The notes under the pieces are model-generated. The model was not told the DNA's origin. It was given only the letters and a program-made list of their open reading frames with translations, and did no database searches. A stretch of DNA of 64,000 nucleotides, taken from positions 73,654,217 to 73,718,216 of the forward strand of contig CM048841.1 in assembly GCA_026545765.1 (NCBI GenBank), read 5' to 3'. This document shows, piece by piece, positions 34,170 through 44,280 of the stretch. Source of the DNA: Plantago major (taxonomy: Eukaryota > Streptophyta > Magnoliopsida > Lamiales > Plantaginaceae). The position numbers and the translations under genes are program-made. Every line of letters begins with the position of its first letter. Within the stretch, counting starts at the first letter, position 1.

Positions 34170-36060
34170 AGAAAATTGCGCGGAGCTCCGTCATGTTGAT
34201 TGATCATTTCAATATCAACCATGTGTTACACGGAACTCCGTCAGTTCTGTTTCCTTTTTGATCCTTTTGTCATTGGCCTTAGCGCCCCCAAGTTGTAATT
34301 GAATTTCCGACAAATCAATACAACCTCTATCTTTCGATTTCTAATGTTCGATTAGCTACAATGAAAGCAAGAGATTTCGTTCGCACCTAGACAAGTTACA
34401 CTTAATATTGTCTGTACAATTTGCAATCACGGATCGATGTCCGAACACTACGGGAAAAGGGCAGAAAATGCTTCTGGGGATACGTCATCTCCCAACAAAG
34501 ATCCTTCCCCGTAAGAAAAAGCTTCCTCCGGGTCAAAGCGGACGGGCCCGGTTTCCGCGGAAACCAGGAACTCAATCTACCTGCACACAAGAAAACGATT
34601 AAGCATGCCGGAATCCATCAGGATACCAACAAAACATGGAAGGCAAGTCTGGTATCCGGGCAAAACAAAGTGCAGACAGGAAGAGATTTCCGCCTCACCG
34701 GCTTTAGACATTCAAACTCTCTTGCAACTCGGAGACCATTTCCCATGTAAGAGAGATTTGAACCACTAAAGTAGGCTTGGAAGAAAGTAGAGGAAACGAG
34801 CAGATATACATTCAAACTGAGATCTATGCTTTTCGGTGACTGATCTTCAACGATTTTCCCCTCTAGACCCACTCCACTCTCAAACTCAGGATAAATGCCG
34901 ATTTGAGAGTGGACGGGAGTCAAGAGGGGAAAACTATTCAAGAAACCGTCTTTTTGCTTTTTGAGTAGATTTGCAAAGTGGAAGTTGGATTTGCACGACT
35001 GAGGCCAAGAGAGTCCCGCAGTATTTATAGAAGTGGCAAACCAATGTGCGTCCGACACGTCAGAACTTCGACGTCGACAATGGGCTTAAACTATCCATTT
35101 GGGTTGAACAGTGATGGGCCAGACGGATTTATCCAGTCAAGCCCAAATAGGCCCATCAACTACGACTGAGTTTTTTAGCCATTCTTTACAAAAAATATGC
35201 ATCGGTTTTAGCCAACGAGGTATGCAAGAAGGAAAAGACGGAGGTTCCACTCGAGGGAAAATAGTTCGAATTATATAAAAAATTATTCGAACATCTACGT
35301 ACAAATATTACAGTCCGACAAAAACCAAAGAAAAAGTTACATGCTACCACGGGGCATACCCCGCCTTGAACGTCACCATTGCCCAGAAGTTGAACCTTGG
35401 GATTCTAAGCCACCGCCGGCTGGCGAGCTTGTCACGATCCGAATTCTCCTGCGAATCGCCGTCGCTCACGCTCCTCTTCACCGATCTTACGCTATTCCAG
35501 ACATTGAGGGCTCACCTTCATAATCCAGACGATCGGATCACGCCAAGTTCCCTCGCCGGATAGATGGGCGGATGCATTTCAAGACGCACAATTCACCCAG
35601 TGACCGTACGCATCATCGCTCGATTCCGACATTACCAAGACTGGAGAGAATGAGGGAAAGTACAACAGTGAAAAAGGGAGAATTACCACACCCTTACTTA
35701 TAGTGGCAATAAGTCTGTCAGATTTTGACATCTGTCAATCATCCGACGACTAAGAAGATGAAAAGACGTAGTCATAATGACTATTCCACTGTTTCACCTT
35801 CCTCCTTCTAGAAGGATCTCGCATCCCAAGGGACGAACCGTCCGGGTATCGAAAAGATGATAGTCTGATTTCTACATCAGATAACATCTCCGGCGATCCG
35901 TGCGCTTAAGAGATGGGTAATTTATAATAACTCAGCTTGTGAACGACAGATAAAGAAAGGAACGAAGAAGAGGGCAAGTAAATGCTCGGAAGCATAAGAA
36001 GTTCATATCATCGGATAAAATACAGAATGTTGTCATGAATTTGAAAAGATAATCCGAGTT
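34170..36060 (+). other. Retrotransposon 3' non-coding region, first part
   Basis: GC-moderate DNA between integrase and the antisense ORF. Two near-repeats of cggarctccgtca lie at 34180-34235. Short ORFs on both strands match nothing I know. Confidence 0.5.
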
Positions 36061-36134
36061 ATCGAAAGATGCAAATACAACGGGAAAAGCCAGTAAATAC
36101 AGAATTTCTAACGGGGCATACCCCGGACTTCTCT

Positions 36135-38891
36135 TCAGGCCCCAGTCTGGCTTGGACCAGCCTCCTCAGCTTCGGGCCGATTGGTGGCTTCCGCAGCAAG
36201 AGCTTGAGCGTGGGCGAACAAGTCGAAATCAGCAGGAAGATCGAGAACGCGGACGGGAAGGGCAAACCACTTTTGCAAGAAAGCTCGATAATCATCAAAG
36301 GGTACAAGACCCACTTTCAGAAGAGCTTCCGGGACGAACCTCGGGAGGAAAGGCCCGCCATTCTGGATCTCAATCTCACCTTCATTGGTGACCAGTTCCA
36401 CGAACTCACACGCTGCCAACTGCTCGTCCGAGACGCTATCAACGGGCACTGCAACACCATTCGCATCCGCGGAAGATTAATCCCACGCCTTCCAAATAAA
36501 AGTTGGTGGAAGTCCCTTGATCTGCAATGTCCGATCGCGGACACAAACCCTTCCAGCCGGGCGGCATCCGACTTGTCCGCCGTCAAAAACTTGAAAAGCG
36601 AATTCAAGAAGTCACGGCCGGTAAAGGCGGACATATCGGAGGCCTTCAACCAGAAATTCTTAAAATCCGTGAAAGCCCGCATTGCCTTGTCGATGAACCT
36701 CTCACGTGGTCGAGCTCGCCTTGATCTTCTCCCACCGGTCTTCAACTTATGGACCCTCACCTCTTCCTCCTTCAACCTCATCTCCACCGCTTCACTTTCT
36801 CCGCCTCATCCGTGGATGTGGCCACCTGTGAAGGTCCTCTTGATGGTGGCCCGTTCACTAGCCTTCCACTGCGTGGCCTTGATGAAGCACCCAAGCTGGG
36901 GAAACATCCGAAGTAGATACAAGTTATGTTTATGTCACATTAAGAACAAAGCAAGAAAATTAAGGACAGATTATTTACCCGCTGATACAGAGCACCCAAC
37001 CCTCCGACACGCTCCATTTCGGAGTCCGCAACGCTCGTACTCCTTGTCCAGAGCGGCTTGGTCCACGGAAGGATACGGACAACTGCCGCTCTTCGCGCAG
37101 TTAGAGCTTCCGAGCTTGCGCCTTTTCGTCCCGAGACAATGGCGTCCCGCATAAAGACGTCTCGGTGGAGCTGAGTGTTGACAATGGCACTCCAGCGTGG
37201 CGAGCCTTACCTTATCAGCACCGCCAAGGCCGAGAATCTTCACCGCCTTTCGCTTTTCCTCTCCTCGGCAAACGCAGCAGCGTTTTTCGGATCGACATGG
37301 CGGACCAGCGAGTATTGATTATCTGGTCCTCGACCACCTTGCGACTTCAAGGGCTGTTGTTCCTCTGCAACCTCTTCTTCTCTCCAGAGTTGACATGATG
37401 TAGTCAAACCAGGAGTCGTACACAAGAAACCAAGGGCGTTAGAAACAAACGAGCTAAAGAAGAATTATGAATTGGACACTTGTGAAGAATAAGGTATTAT
37501 GAAAAGAGGGAGAATGTCTAAGTCTCCATGGGGCGAGTCTCATCAAGTCCGTCTTCCTCCCACTTCTACCTCACCGGTTAGTCCGCAAAGGTAGGGAAGT
37601 GGCTGGCAGATCAATCCGTGAAACGGGTAAGTAGGCGGGTCATACTTCTTGTGGATGGCCGCCACCCACGGAGCCACATTCTTTGGAAGAGGGCGCCAGT
37701 CCGGGATGCTCTCCCTCAGAAACTTTGTGGGCAGCCCCCACTGTTCTCGCTGCCTCTCGGACTCTCCTGGTCTCAGAGCCATGCGTACAAAAACGTACTT
37801 GTCCCACCACTTTGACCCCAATGACGAGATGGAGTCCGAGATAAAGTTGTAGGGCTTCCTATTCATGAAAGTGTAGAATAGTGAATTCCCCGGACTGAAC
37901 GAGACATGGAATAGCTGCCTAAAATTCTCGAAGTTTACAGGCTGCCCTTTCTTCTTGCAAAAGACTGCAAAGCAAATAAGGTTACCCAGGGACTTGGGGA
38001 TAACCTGACTCGGACCTATACCAATATGGTTCAGGATGTTTTTCAGCTCTGTGGCAATGGGAATTTTCCATCCGCAGGAGAAGGCTACCTCATGCACGCA
38101 CATATACCCGGCGAGCGGATTGTAAAAGGCGTGACCAGGCTCAGGAATCATGATTTCAACGGAATCAGGGATCTCCCACTTCCGCCTCCACTCGGGGATG
38201 TCCTCCGCTCTAACCCTGGACGGACACGTAGGAAGCAGCCCGTCCGCGTTTAATTCTCCAAACCGATCCACTATGGTAACAGCGGACGCGGGACGCGAAA
38301 ACTTTACTCGGGCAGCTTTCGCACCACGACCCTCGATTATTTGAAGATTGGACTGAACGGGCGCGCGGGATGTAATGCGATCCGCCGACTGGATCGTCTA
38401 GGGGGATGAGTGACAGGAGATCCTTCTTCTTCCTCCTCCTCGCCCTCACCCTCCTCTTCCTCGCCATCTTCTTCGTCCTCCAGGACACCTTCGGGTCTTC
38501 CGGACATACTTGGTTTGGACGGACCTGCTTCTACCTGAACACGGTCCTCCACTCCGTCCTCGAACATCTCCACGTCATCAGCCTCATGCTCGCTGTCGCC
38601 TGCGCGTTCGAGTTGAAGCGCGTTCGGATCTATAGGCCTTCCCACACCGCCTATAGTCCGAGATTGGACCGACGTTCTCGCCTCATCAATACCGCCTTCA
38701 ATCACTAGCCCGTCTGTCGCGGGGTTATCTGTCTCGTGGGTTCCGTGCCTAGCATCGGAATCTCTGGAAGAAGGGACGTCCACAAGAAAGTCTCCTACGG
38801 ACATGCTCAGATCCACGGACTCATCGCCCAAACCTACTCCATCCTGGTAATCCCGCACCACGCGAACGTTTTGACTATCGCTCCCGGACAT
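36135..38891 (-). pseudogene. Antisense ORF of the Tat element (putative gypsy-type transposon protein)
   Basis: On the strand opposite to gag-pol, three stretches form one decayed reading. The first (38337-38891) is Asp/Glu-rich with a run of acidic residues (EEEEGEGEEEEEEG). The second (37543-38271) contains LLPTCPSRVRAEDIPEWRRK, GYMCVHEVAFSCGWKIPI, ILNHIGIGPSQVIPKSLGNL and SKWWDKYVFVRMALRPGE. This resembles the plant putative gypsy-type transposon domain and the antisense ORFs reported for Retand-like elements. The third (36135-36787, two frames) reads KNFWLKASDMSAFTGRDF and VPFDDYRAFLQKWFALPVRV. Introns may separate some parts; others need frameshifts. Function of these ORFs is unknown. 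Confidence 0.68.
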
Positions 38892-40169
38892 CCTAGGGCA
38901 GAAGGAAACGGATCAGAAACGATGATTGTTATTGTCCGAGAGTTCATTTATATGTCTTATTAAGTCCAGAGGTCCGCGAAAAAGTCTAAACCCTAAGACT
39001 TTCTACACACAGAAGGACAGGGACCCCGAGACACCGGCACATGCAGCTGTGCCATTGGCGCCATAATCTGCCCCTTATGGCACGATGACAAAAGAAGAAA
39101 CTTTATGGCAAAATACGACAACCCACACTGATTTACAAGTAAACAAGCATGGTCAAGACAGGTCGTGTCTGACAGGACTTATCAAATGGGAGTACAAGAC
39201 ATCAACGAAGAAAATTGGCATATTATGAGCATGCAGCAGAAACACATCAATTATTGTCTAAACCAAAGGTATCGCAAAAGTCAATTATTGAAGACAGGCG
39301 CAATTATGGAAGCAGCAAGGGAAGATACACTAGACATGCAATAGGTGTATAGCGAATACAGGCAATTTAAATGAGGCCAAAGAAGGATACTTACTTGATA
39401 AAGATCCAAACAGAGAACTTCCACGGATAATCGATCTGGGGTAATGCACCGAGGTTACAGATCTCAGCTGGATGGCCCGAAAGTCTTACAAGTCCCAGTC
39501 GCTCGGATCGACCTTGCGTTGTTTGAATTGCTTAAAGATTGCTCTGAGTTTCGAGATCGCTAAAAGTGTGAAAATGACTGATGGCCTGACTATTTATAAG
39601 GGCATTTTGGGGTAACCAATAGTCACGTCTCTTGGATTTGAATCCCAACCGTTGATCCTCTCCAATCCAAGGGTTGTACCGCTTCGCGAATGGATGACTG
39701 CCAGAACGTCGCATCTAATGCCGGACAGACGCGTCACATCAATCAGACTGGGCGCCCCAACCGTTGATGTCGCCCTGATCCAACGGTCGCGTCTCTTTAC
39801 TCGGGATCTTTCTCCAGTGGGCCGAACGGACGACCTATTGGGCCTCTTGGGCTTTTGAAGAGGACAAATTCAACAATCGGCCCAACTGACAGCTTCCACA
39901 CAGCTGCGTCAGATCCTAACCGTACTCGGACTCATACATCTCGGATACAAATACCTTTTCCTCTACAGTCCCAGTTATGCGATAACTCGGACTGTAGACG
40001 GAAAAGGGGGGGAAAGAGATATATTGAATCCTTGAGGACACGGGTCACGACAAAAAGGATTTTATCCCTTTTTCTCAATTAACGATTCGGACACGTTCCA
40101 CAGACACGACTAATCCCTCATAGTTACCAACCATCTTCTACTAAGATACTTGGTAACTGGGGGGACATA
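38892..40169 (+). other. Retrotransposon 3' non-coding region with polypurine tract
   Basis: No ORF supported. The region ends with aactggggggacata directly before the LTR; the purine run at about 40158-40166 would prime plus-strand synthesis. Confidence 0.6.
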
Positions 40170-41026
40170 TGTTGATACGGAAATATGTCCAATCCATTAA
40201 GGGCGCCATAGAGCGTGTCCTAAAGCGCATCACGACTTAACTAGCCAATTCAGTACTGGTCCGACCTCACATGGTCCGCCCAAAGTAAATCGACCAGTAC
40301 GCCGAAGTCACTACCTCCCCACAGCTAGTCCGAGTTAGCTAAGGAAAGGACTTTTAAACCTGACCAGGTCAGTACAGAGATGCCTAGCGGACCGTACGAG
40401 AGGACCTCGGACGCCACCATTAGTCTAAGACCAGACGTGTATAACAAAACTACTGAGATACTTCCGTGGGACTCTCGGCTCGGACATCCAGAGTCACCCA
40501 AGGGCAGATCAACCAAGGCATGTGTCCGTCCGAGGCTAACACGGACCCAACAAAGTGAGCAGTACTCACAGAGAGAAAAGGTCCAAACTACCCTCCCAGG
40601 CCCACTTATCGGTATTGGATCACTGTCCACTAATGGGCCTTGGGCCAAAGGTAGCATTGGTGTCCAAATCTGGATCGTACACTTGGCATCATCTCGTGAG
40701 CTACCTCATGAGTATGAGATAACTATAAATACAGCTCAAGGTTCAAGACCTAGGGGTAAGTAACAAGTAAGAAGCAATACTTAAACAATAACCTCCCTCA
40801 TAATTATTACATTGAGAGCTTCCGACTCTCTCTTGAGTAAAGTCTCTTACTGGATTGACACAGGCAATCCGGGCATCCAGTTCTAACCCCCCCCCCCCCC
40901 ACTTAGTTGTTTCAGGTGACCTGGTTCGGACGAGCAATCCATCGGACCTTCAAGTTGGAGGCGGGGTACATATCGTGTTGCTTGTAGTAGTTTAGTTAGT
41001 TAGTGTTTGAAGTTTATCCCTCAGCA
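40170..41026 (+). repeat. 3' LTR of the Tat retrotransposon
   Basis: 857 bases, TG..CA ends, with the same TATA-like actataaatacag at about 40719-40731. It carries a run of about 14 C residues at about 40887-40900, where the 5' LTR has four. Confidence 0.92.
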
Positions 41027-41351
41027 CAATGTGTTCAAATTTGAGTTTTTTTTTTCCTTGAAAAATAATCACTTCATTAATGAGATCAAATGATATTCGG
41101 GTTTACAAACGAAAGATCAAAAAAGCCAAAAGCGAAGTATTGAAAAGGGAAGGTGAAAGAACGAATACGGGCCACAAAGGCGGATTTGTTGTCCCAAGAA
41201 GATTAGGGCGCGCTTTTACTTGTGTGAAGCTTGAGAATCTACGACGTTGAAGGCAAGTGGCTGGGGAGGAGTGAGGGGAACCCCTAGGCTGGTGTGAGGT
41301 TGCATGAATAATTACAATTTTTTTTCCCCTTTCTTTACACTACAATGATAG

Positions 41352-41649
41352 TGTAATGACCCGGGCCACTAATGGGCCGGCGCGGATACTCATGGGCAAC
41401 TCTCCGGGTGATATGCTGGCCCACTGTACCAACACAAGTCCTTTCCCGCGCACTTTGTCCTCACTCGTGCGTGAACCGGGAGACTTCCCAGTTGGTCACC
41501 CATCTTAAGATTGCTCCAGAGCAAGCACGCTTAACTCTGGAGTTCTTATAGATGGATTCCCGAAAATGAAGGTGCACCTTGTTGGTATGAGTAGCGTTCT
41601 CGGTCTCTTTAAGCTGTTTGGACTTGACTTAAAACTTTGGGGCGTTACA
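41352..41649 (-). mobile_element. Solo LTR of a Cassandra TRIM retrotransposon with 5S rRNA-like domain
   Basis: The 298-base unit has ends TGTAATGACCC and GGGGCGTTACA. It contains the conserved 5S-rRNA-derived block of Cassandra LTRs at about 41489-41600: cccagttggtcacccat, gcaagcacgcttaact and ggagttctta read as the complement of plant 5S rRNA around its internal promoter. Ggtgcaccttgttggtatga is also typical. Flanks gatag (41347-41351) and gatac (41650-41654) look like a 5-bp target duplication with one change. No internal region or second LTR is present, so it is a solo LTR. Cassandra uses the RNA polymerase III type promoter in its LTR. Confidence 0.9.
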
Positions 41650-41654
41650 GATAC

Positions 41655-42480
41655 AGTGTCACTTTTGATACGATATAATGACGTTGTCGAATTTCAATAC
41701 ATTAGAATAACCATCATCCGATCAATTTACTAGCTAAAATGATGGTGTGGCAGCCGAAGTTTGAATTTCCCTGCTCAAATGCGTATATTACATGATTTTG
41801 ACAAAAAGAAAAAATTAATTTGAGGGACATGTGTAACCATTTCGTTAATTTTGGTACATTATATTAAAAAATGTAAATTAATTTTTTAAATACAATAGAA
41901 CTATAAAAAATTATAACGGTTAGTTTTACAATTTTAAAAAAATAAAAATAAAGTAAAAAAATTACTCCCTTATTCCCCAAATTGAATAAATAAGAACCCT
42001 AATTTACTTTATTATTCCCCAGTTCACTTCATTCTCAGTCCACCAATTAAACAACCCAAGTCATGAGAACAAACCAAGTCATTCTCGCTTCTTCACCTTT
42101 TCATCCTTCTTTCATGGAATCTCCGTTCAAGGAGCTCTCATGCCAGGAAACTCAAGCTTCCTCCCATGGCTCCCATGGAAGAGTAAGTACAGTAAAGATC
42201 AAGACTTTCTATTATATAGGAAAATCCGATTTTCATGTCAAATGAACCCGAACGCGGTTTTTTTATGGAAATCAAACTGGACCAATTGCCTATATATATA
42301 TATACCAAAATCAGACTCAAAACCCTGGAAAAAAAAAAAGAAAAAACACACACCAAACGTGTTTTGTGCAAATCTCCGTCCCATCTACCGTTTTCTCGTC
42401 GGAACTTCGCTGTTTCCACCTGATTTGATCTAACTAGCTTCTATCAACATGAATCGGGTAAAAACCTCTCATTTTTTGTG
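41655..42480. other. AT-rich DNA left of the LINE block
   Basis: Contains tactcccttattcccc at 41962-41977, which may pair with the gggacagagggagta end near 48262-48277 (see findings). A short open stretch from ATG 42063 is not recognised. (AT)n occurs at about 42290-42304. Confidence 0.4.
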
Positions 42481-42699
42481 TGTGTTTGTGTGTTATTCGG
42501 AGTTTTGTGTGTGTCTTGTGTGTTCTTCATGATTTGTTGTTTAAAACTTTTAGAACTAGTTGCTATAATGTTCAAATTCACAAATCTAGAACAGTGAAGA
42601 AGCTATGTCGTCAGATTTGAAAATAATTTCCGAAAATATATTCAGATATGGAAATATATCAGATCTGAACAGCAAATTCGTACGTTCCTTATTGTTTTA

Positions 42700-43465
42700 A
42701 CAACCATCGTTATGGTTTTTAGCTTTTGTTGCATGTTTCTGCTATGCTATAGGTTTAAGATGCATTGTTATAGTTTCACGCATCAATGTTATTGTATTTA
42801 GCTTGTGTTGCATGTTTCTGCCTGTTATAGTTTTAAGAGGCATTGTTATAGTTTTAAACATCAATGTTACTGTTTTTAGCTTGTGTTGAATATTTCTGCT
42901 TGTAATAGTTTTGAGAGGCATTGTTATAGCTGTAAGTGGCACTATTATGGTTTTAAACATCAGTGTTACTGTTTTTAGTTTGTGTTGCATATTTCCGCTT
43001 TGTTATAGTTTTAAGAGGCACTGTCATAGTTTTAAACATCAATATTACTGTTTTTAGCTTGTGTTGCATGTTTCTGGTTTGTTATAATTTTAAGAGGCAT
43101 TGTTATAGTTTTAAGATAAATTGTTATAGTTTTAAGGGGTATTGTTATAATTAAGACTCACTATTATTGCTTTAAGCATCAATGTTACTGTTTTTAGTTT
43201 GTGTTGCATGTTCCTGCTCTGATATAGTTTTAAGAGACGTTGTTACAGTTTAAGAGTCTTTTTTTTTTTAGAAATAAACATGTCATTCACTGGAAGCAAA
43301 TGTGGTAGTCACTGTTATGGTTTTAAGCATCAATGTTATTGTTTTTAGCTTGTGTTGCATGTTTCTGCTTTGTTGTTGTTTTAAGCACAAATGTGATAGT
43401 TATAATGAGTGTTGTTATGCTTTTAACCCAGTTAGTGAATGTTTTAAGCAGGTGTTGATGATGAC
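42700..43465 (+). repeat. Degenerate repeats, left arm (ttttaagaggcattgttatag type)
   Basis: About a dozen imperfect units combine ttttaagaggcattgttata, aaacatcaatgttactg and tttttagcttgtgttgcatg. Spacing is about 60-130 bases. Apparent ORFs here are products of the repeat. Confidence 0.85.
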
Positions 43466-43639
43466 TTCGAGTTTGATGATATGTCTCTCAAGGTGTCACT
43501 GCAGTATTGAAGCAACAAGCACTCAATTGAAAATACCGTATCTCAAGCAACAAATCAGTCTCAACTTCTTTTGAATCTAGTCTGTGCCAATACAAAAAGG
43601 CAGGAAGCTGAAGTCCACCAACAAGTTTAATTGAAAAAA

Positions 43640-44100
43640 AAATCTATTTCGACATAGGCAGGAATCTTCCGTTACATTTATGGGGGGCTTCGAGTTTGGG
43701 CAAGATTGGTAGTGCCTTGGGTAAACCACTCTTTATGGATGAGTGTACGGCACATAAACTTCGTATTTCCTATGCGCGTTTGTTGGTAGAAGTGGATATC
43801 ACCAAAAAATTACGTGAAAGCATTAATATCAAGGATGATCAGGGTATTATTATCACTCAACCAGTAGAGTATGAATGGAAGCCGATGTTTTGTGATATTT
43901 GTCAGCAAGTGGGACATGTATGCAAATCTAAGCCGAAGGAAGCTAGGCGGAAGAACACAGGCCAACAGTGGAAAGTTGTGGTCGATAACAGACCTAAAAC
44001 AAGCGCACCCCCCCCCCCCCTATGCAGACCATTACACATACTCCATTGCCGGCAGCAAACACTCAAACCCCATAACGAGTCACAAATAGTGCATCTATGA
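43640..44100 (+). pseudogene. LINE ORF1 (gag-like nucleic-acid-binding protein), partial
   Basis: LGKIGSALGKPLFMDECTAH, RISYARLLVEVDITKKLRES and QPVEYEWKPMFCDICQQVGH lead into a CCHC zinc knuckle (CDICQQVGHVC). This is the standard DUF4283-plus-knuckle layout of plant L1 ORF1. The N-terminal part is absent, and a C-run (about 44009-44020) follows. Confidence 0.8.
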
Positions 44101-44280
44101 ATAATGCAGGGACAGAGTGGCAGTTAGTAGAACAATCAAAACGGAGTAATAGCAGGAACAAGGAAAATCGGAATGCATCTCCAAATCGGGACTCCAGTGT
44201 TGAGGGATTTTTTTGCCAGAATGGTTTTGATTCGCTACGGGATGTGAATGATCCTGTAGTGTCTCAGGACGGGGTTTCAT

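Larger units (their letters stand above)
20984..41026 (+). mobile_element. Ty3/gypsy Tat-lineage LTR retrotransposon, about 20 kb including a nested CACTA
   Basis: The element is bounded by LTRs beginning TGTTGATACGG. It is flanked by CAATG at 20979-20983 and again at 41027-41031, an exact 5-bp target duplication. After the 5' LTR comes ttttggcgcctgc, resembling the TGGCGCC-type primer-binding site of Tat elements. A purine tract (ggggggaca) precedes the 3' LTR at about 40158-40166. Internal order is gag, protease, RT, RNase H, a second RNase H, integrase, then a long 3' region with an antisense ORF. This layout, and RT motifs such as NDFTRLNKFCPKD and MPFGLKNAGATYQRLVN, fit the Tat/Retand group. 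All coding parts are frameshifted, so it is not autonomous now. Without the CACTA it is about 13.6 kb. Confidence 0.92.

Noticed and set aside
36069-37154. Longest plus-strand ORF in the retroelement 3' region (361 residues)
   Set aside because: It is the mirror of the antisense ORF; its translation resembles no family, while the minus strand gives recognisable blocks.
41489-41600. 5S rRNA gene
   Set aside because: Only part of the 5S sequence is present and it is embedded in a TG..CA unit with Cassandra-type ends; it is an LTR domain, not a functional rRNA gene.
42063-42245. Possible small gene (MRTNQVILASSPFHPS..)
   Set aside because: No recognisable domain, no supporting splice context beyond a chance gtaagt, and located in transposon-derived DNA.
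42742-43574. ORFs on both strands in the ttttaagaggc repeats
   Set aside because: Periodic low-complexity products (CYSFK/ITMPLKTI) with no family similarity.
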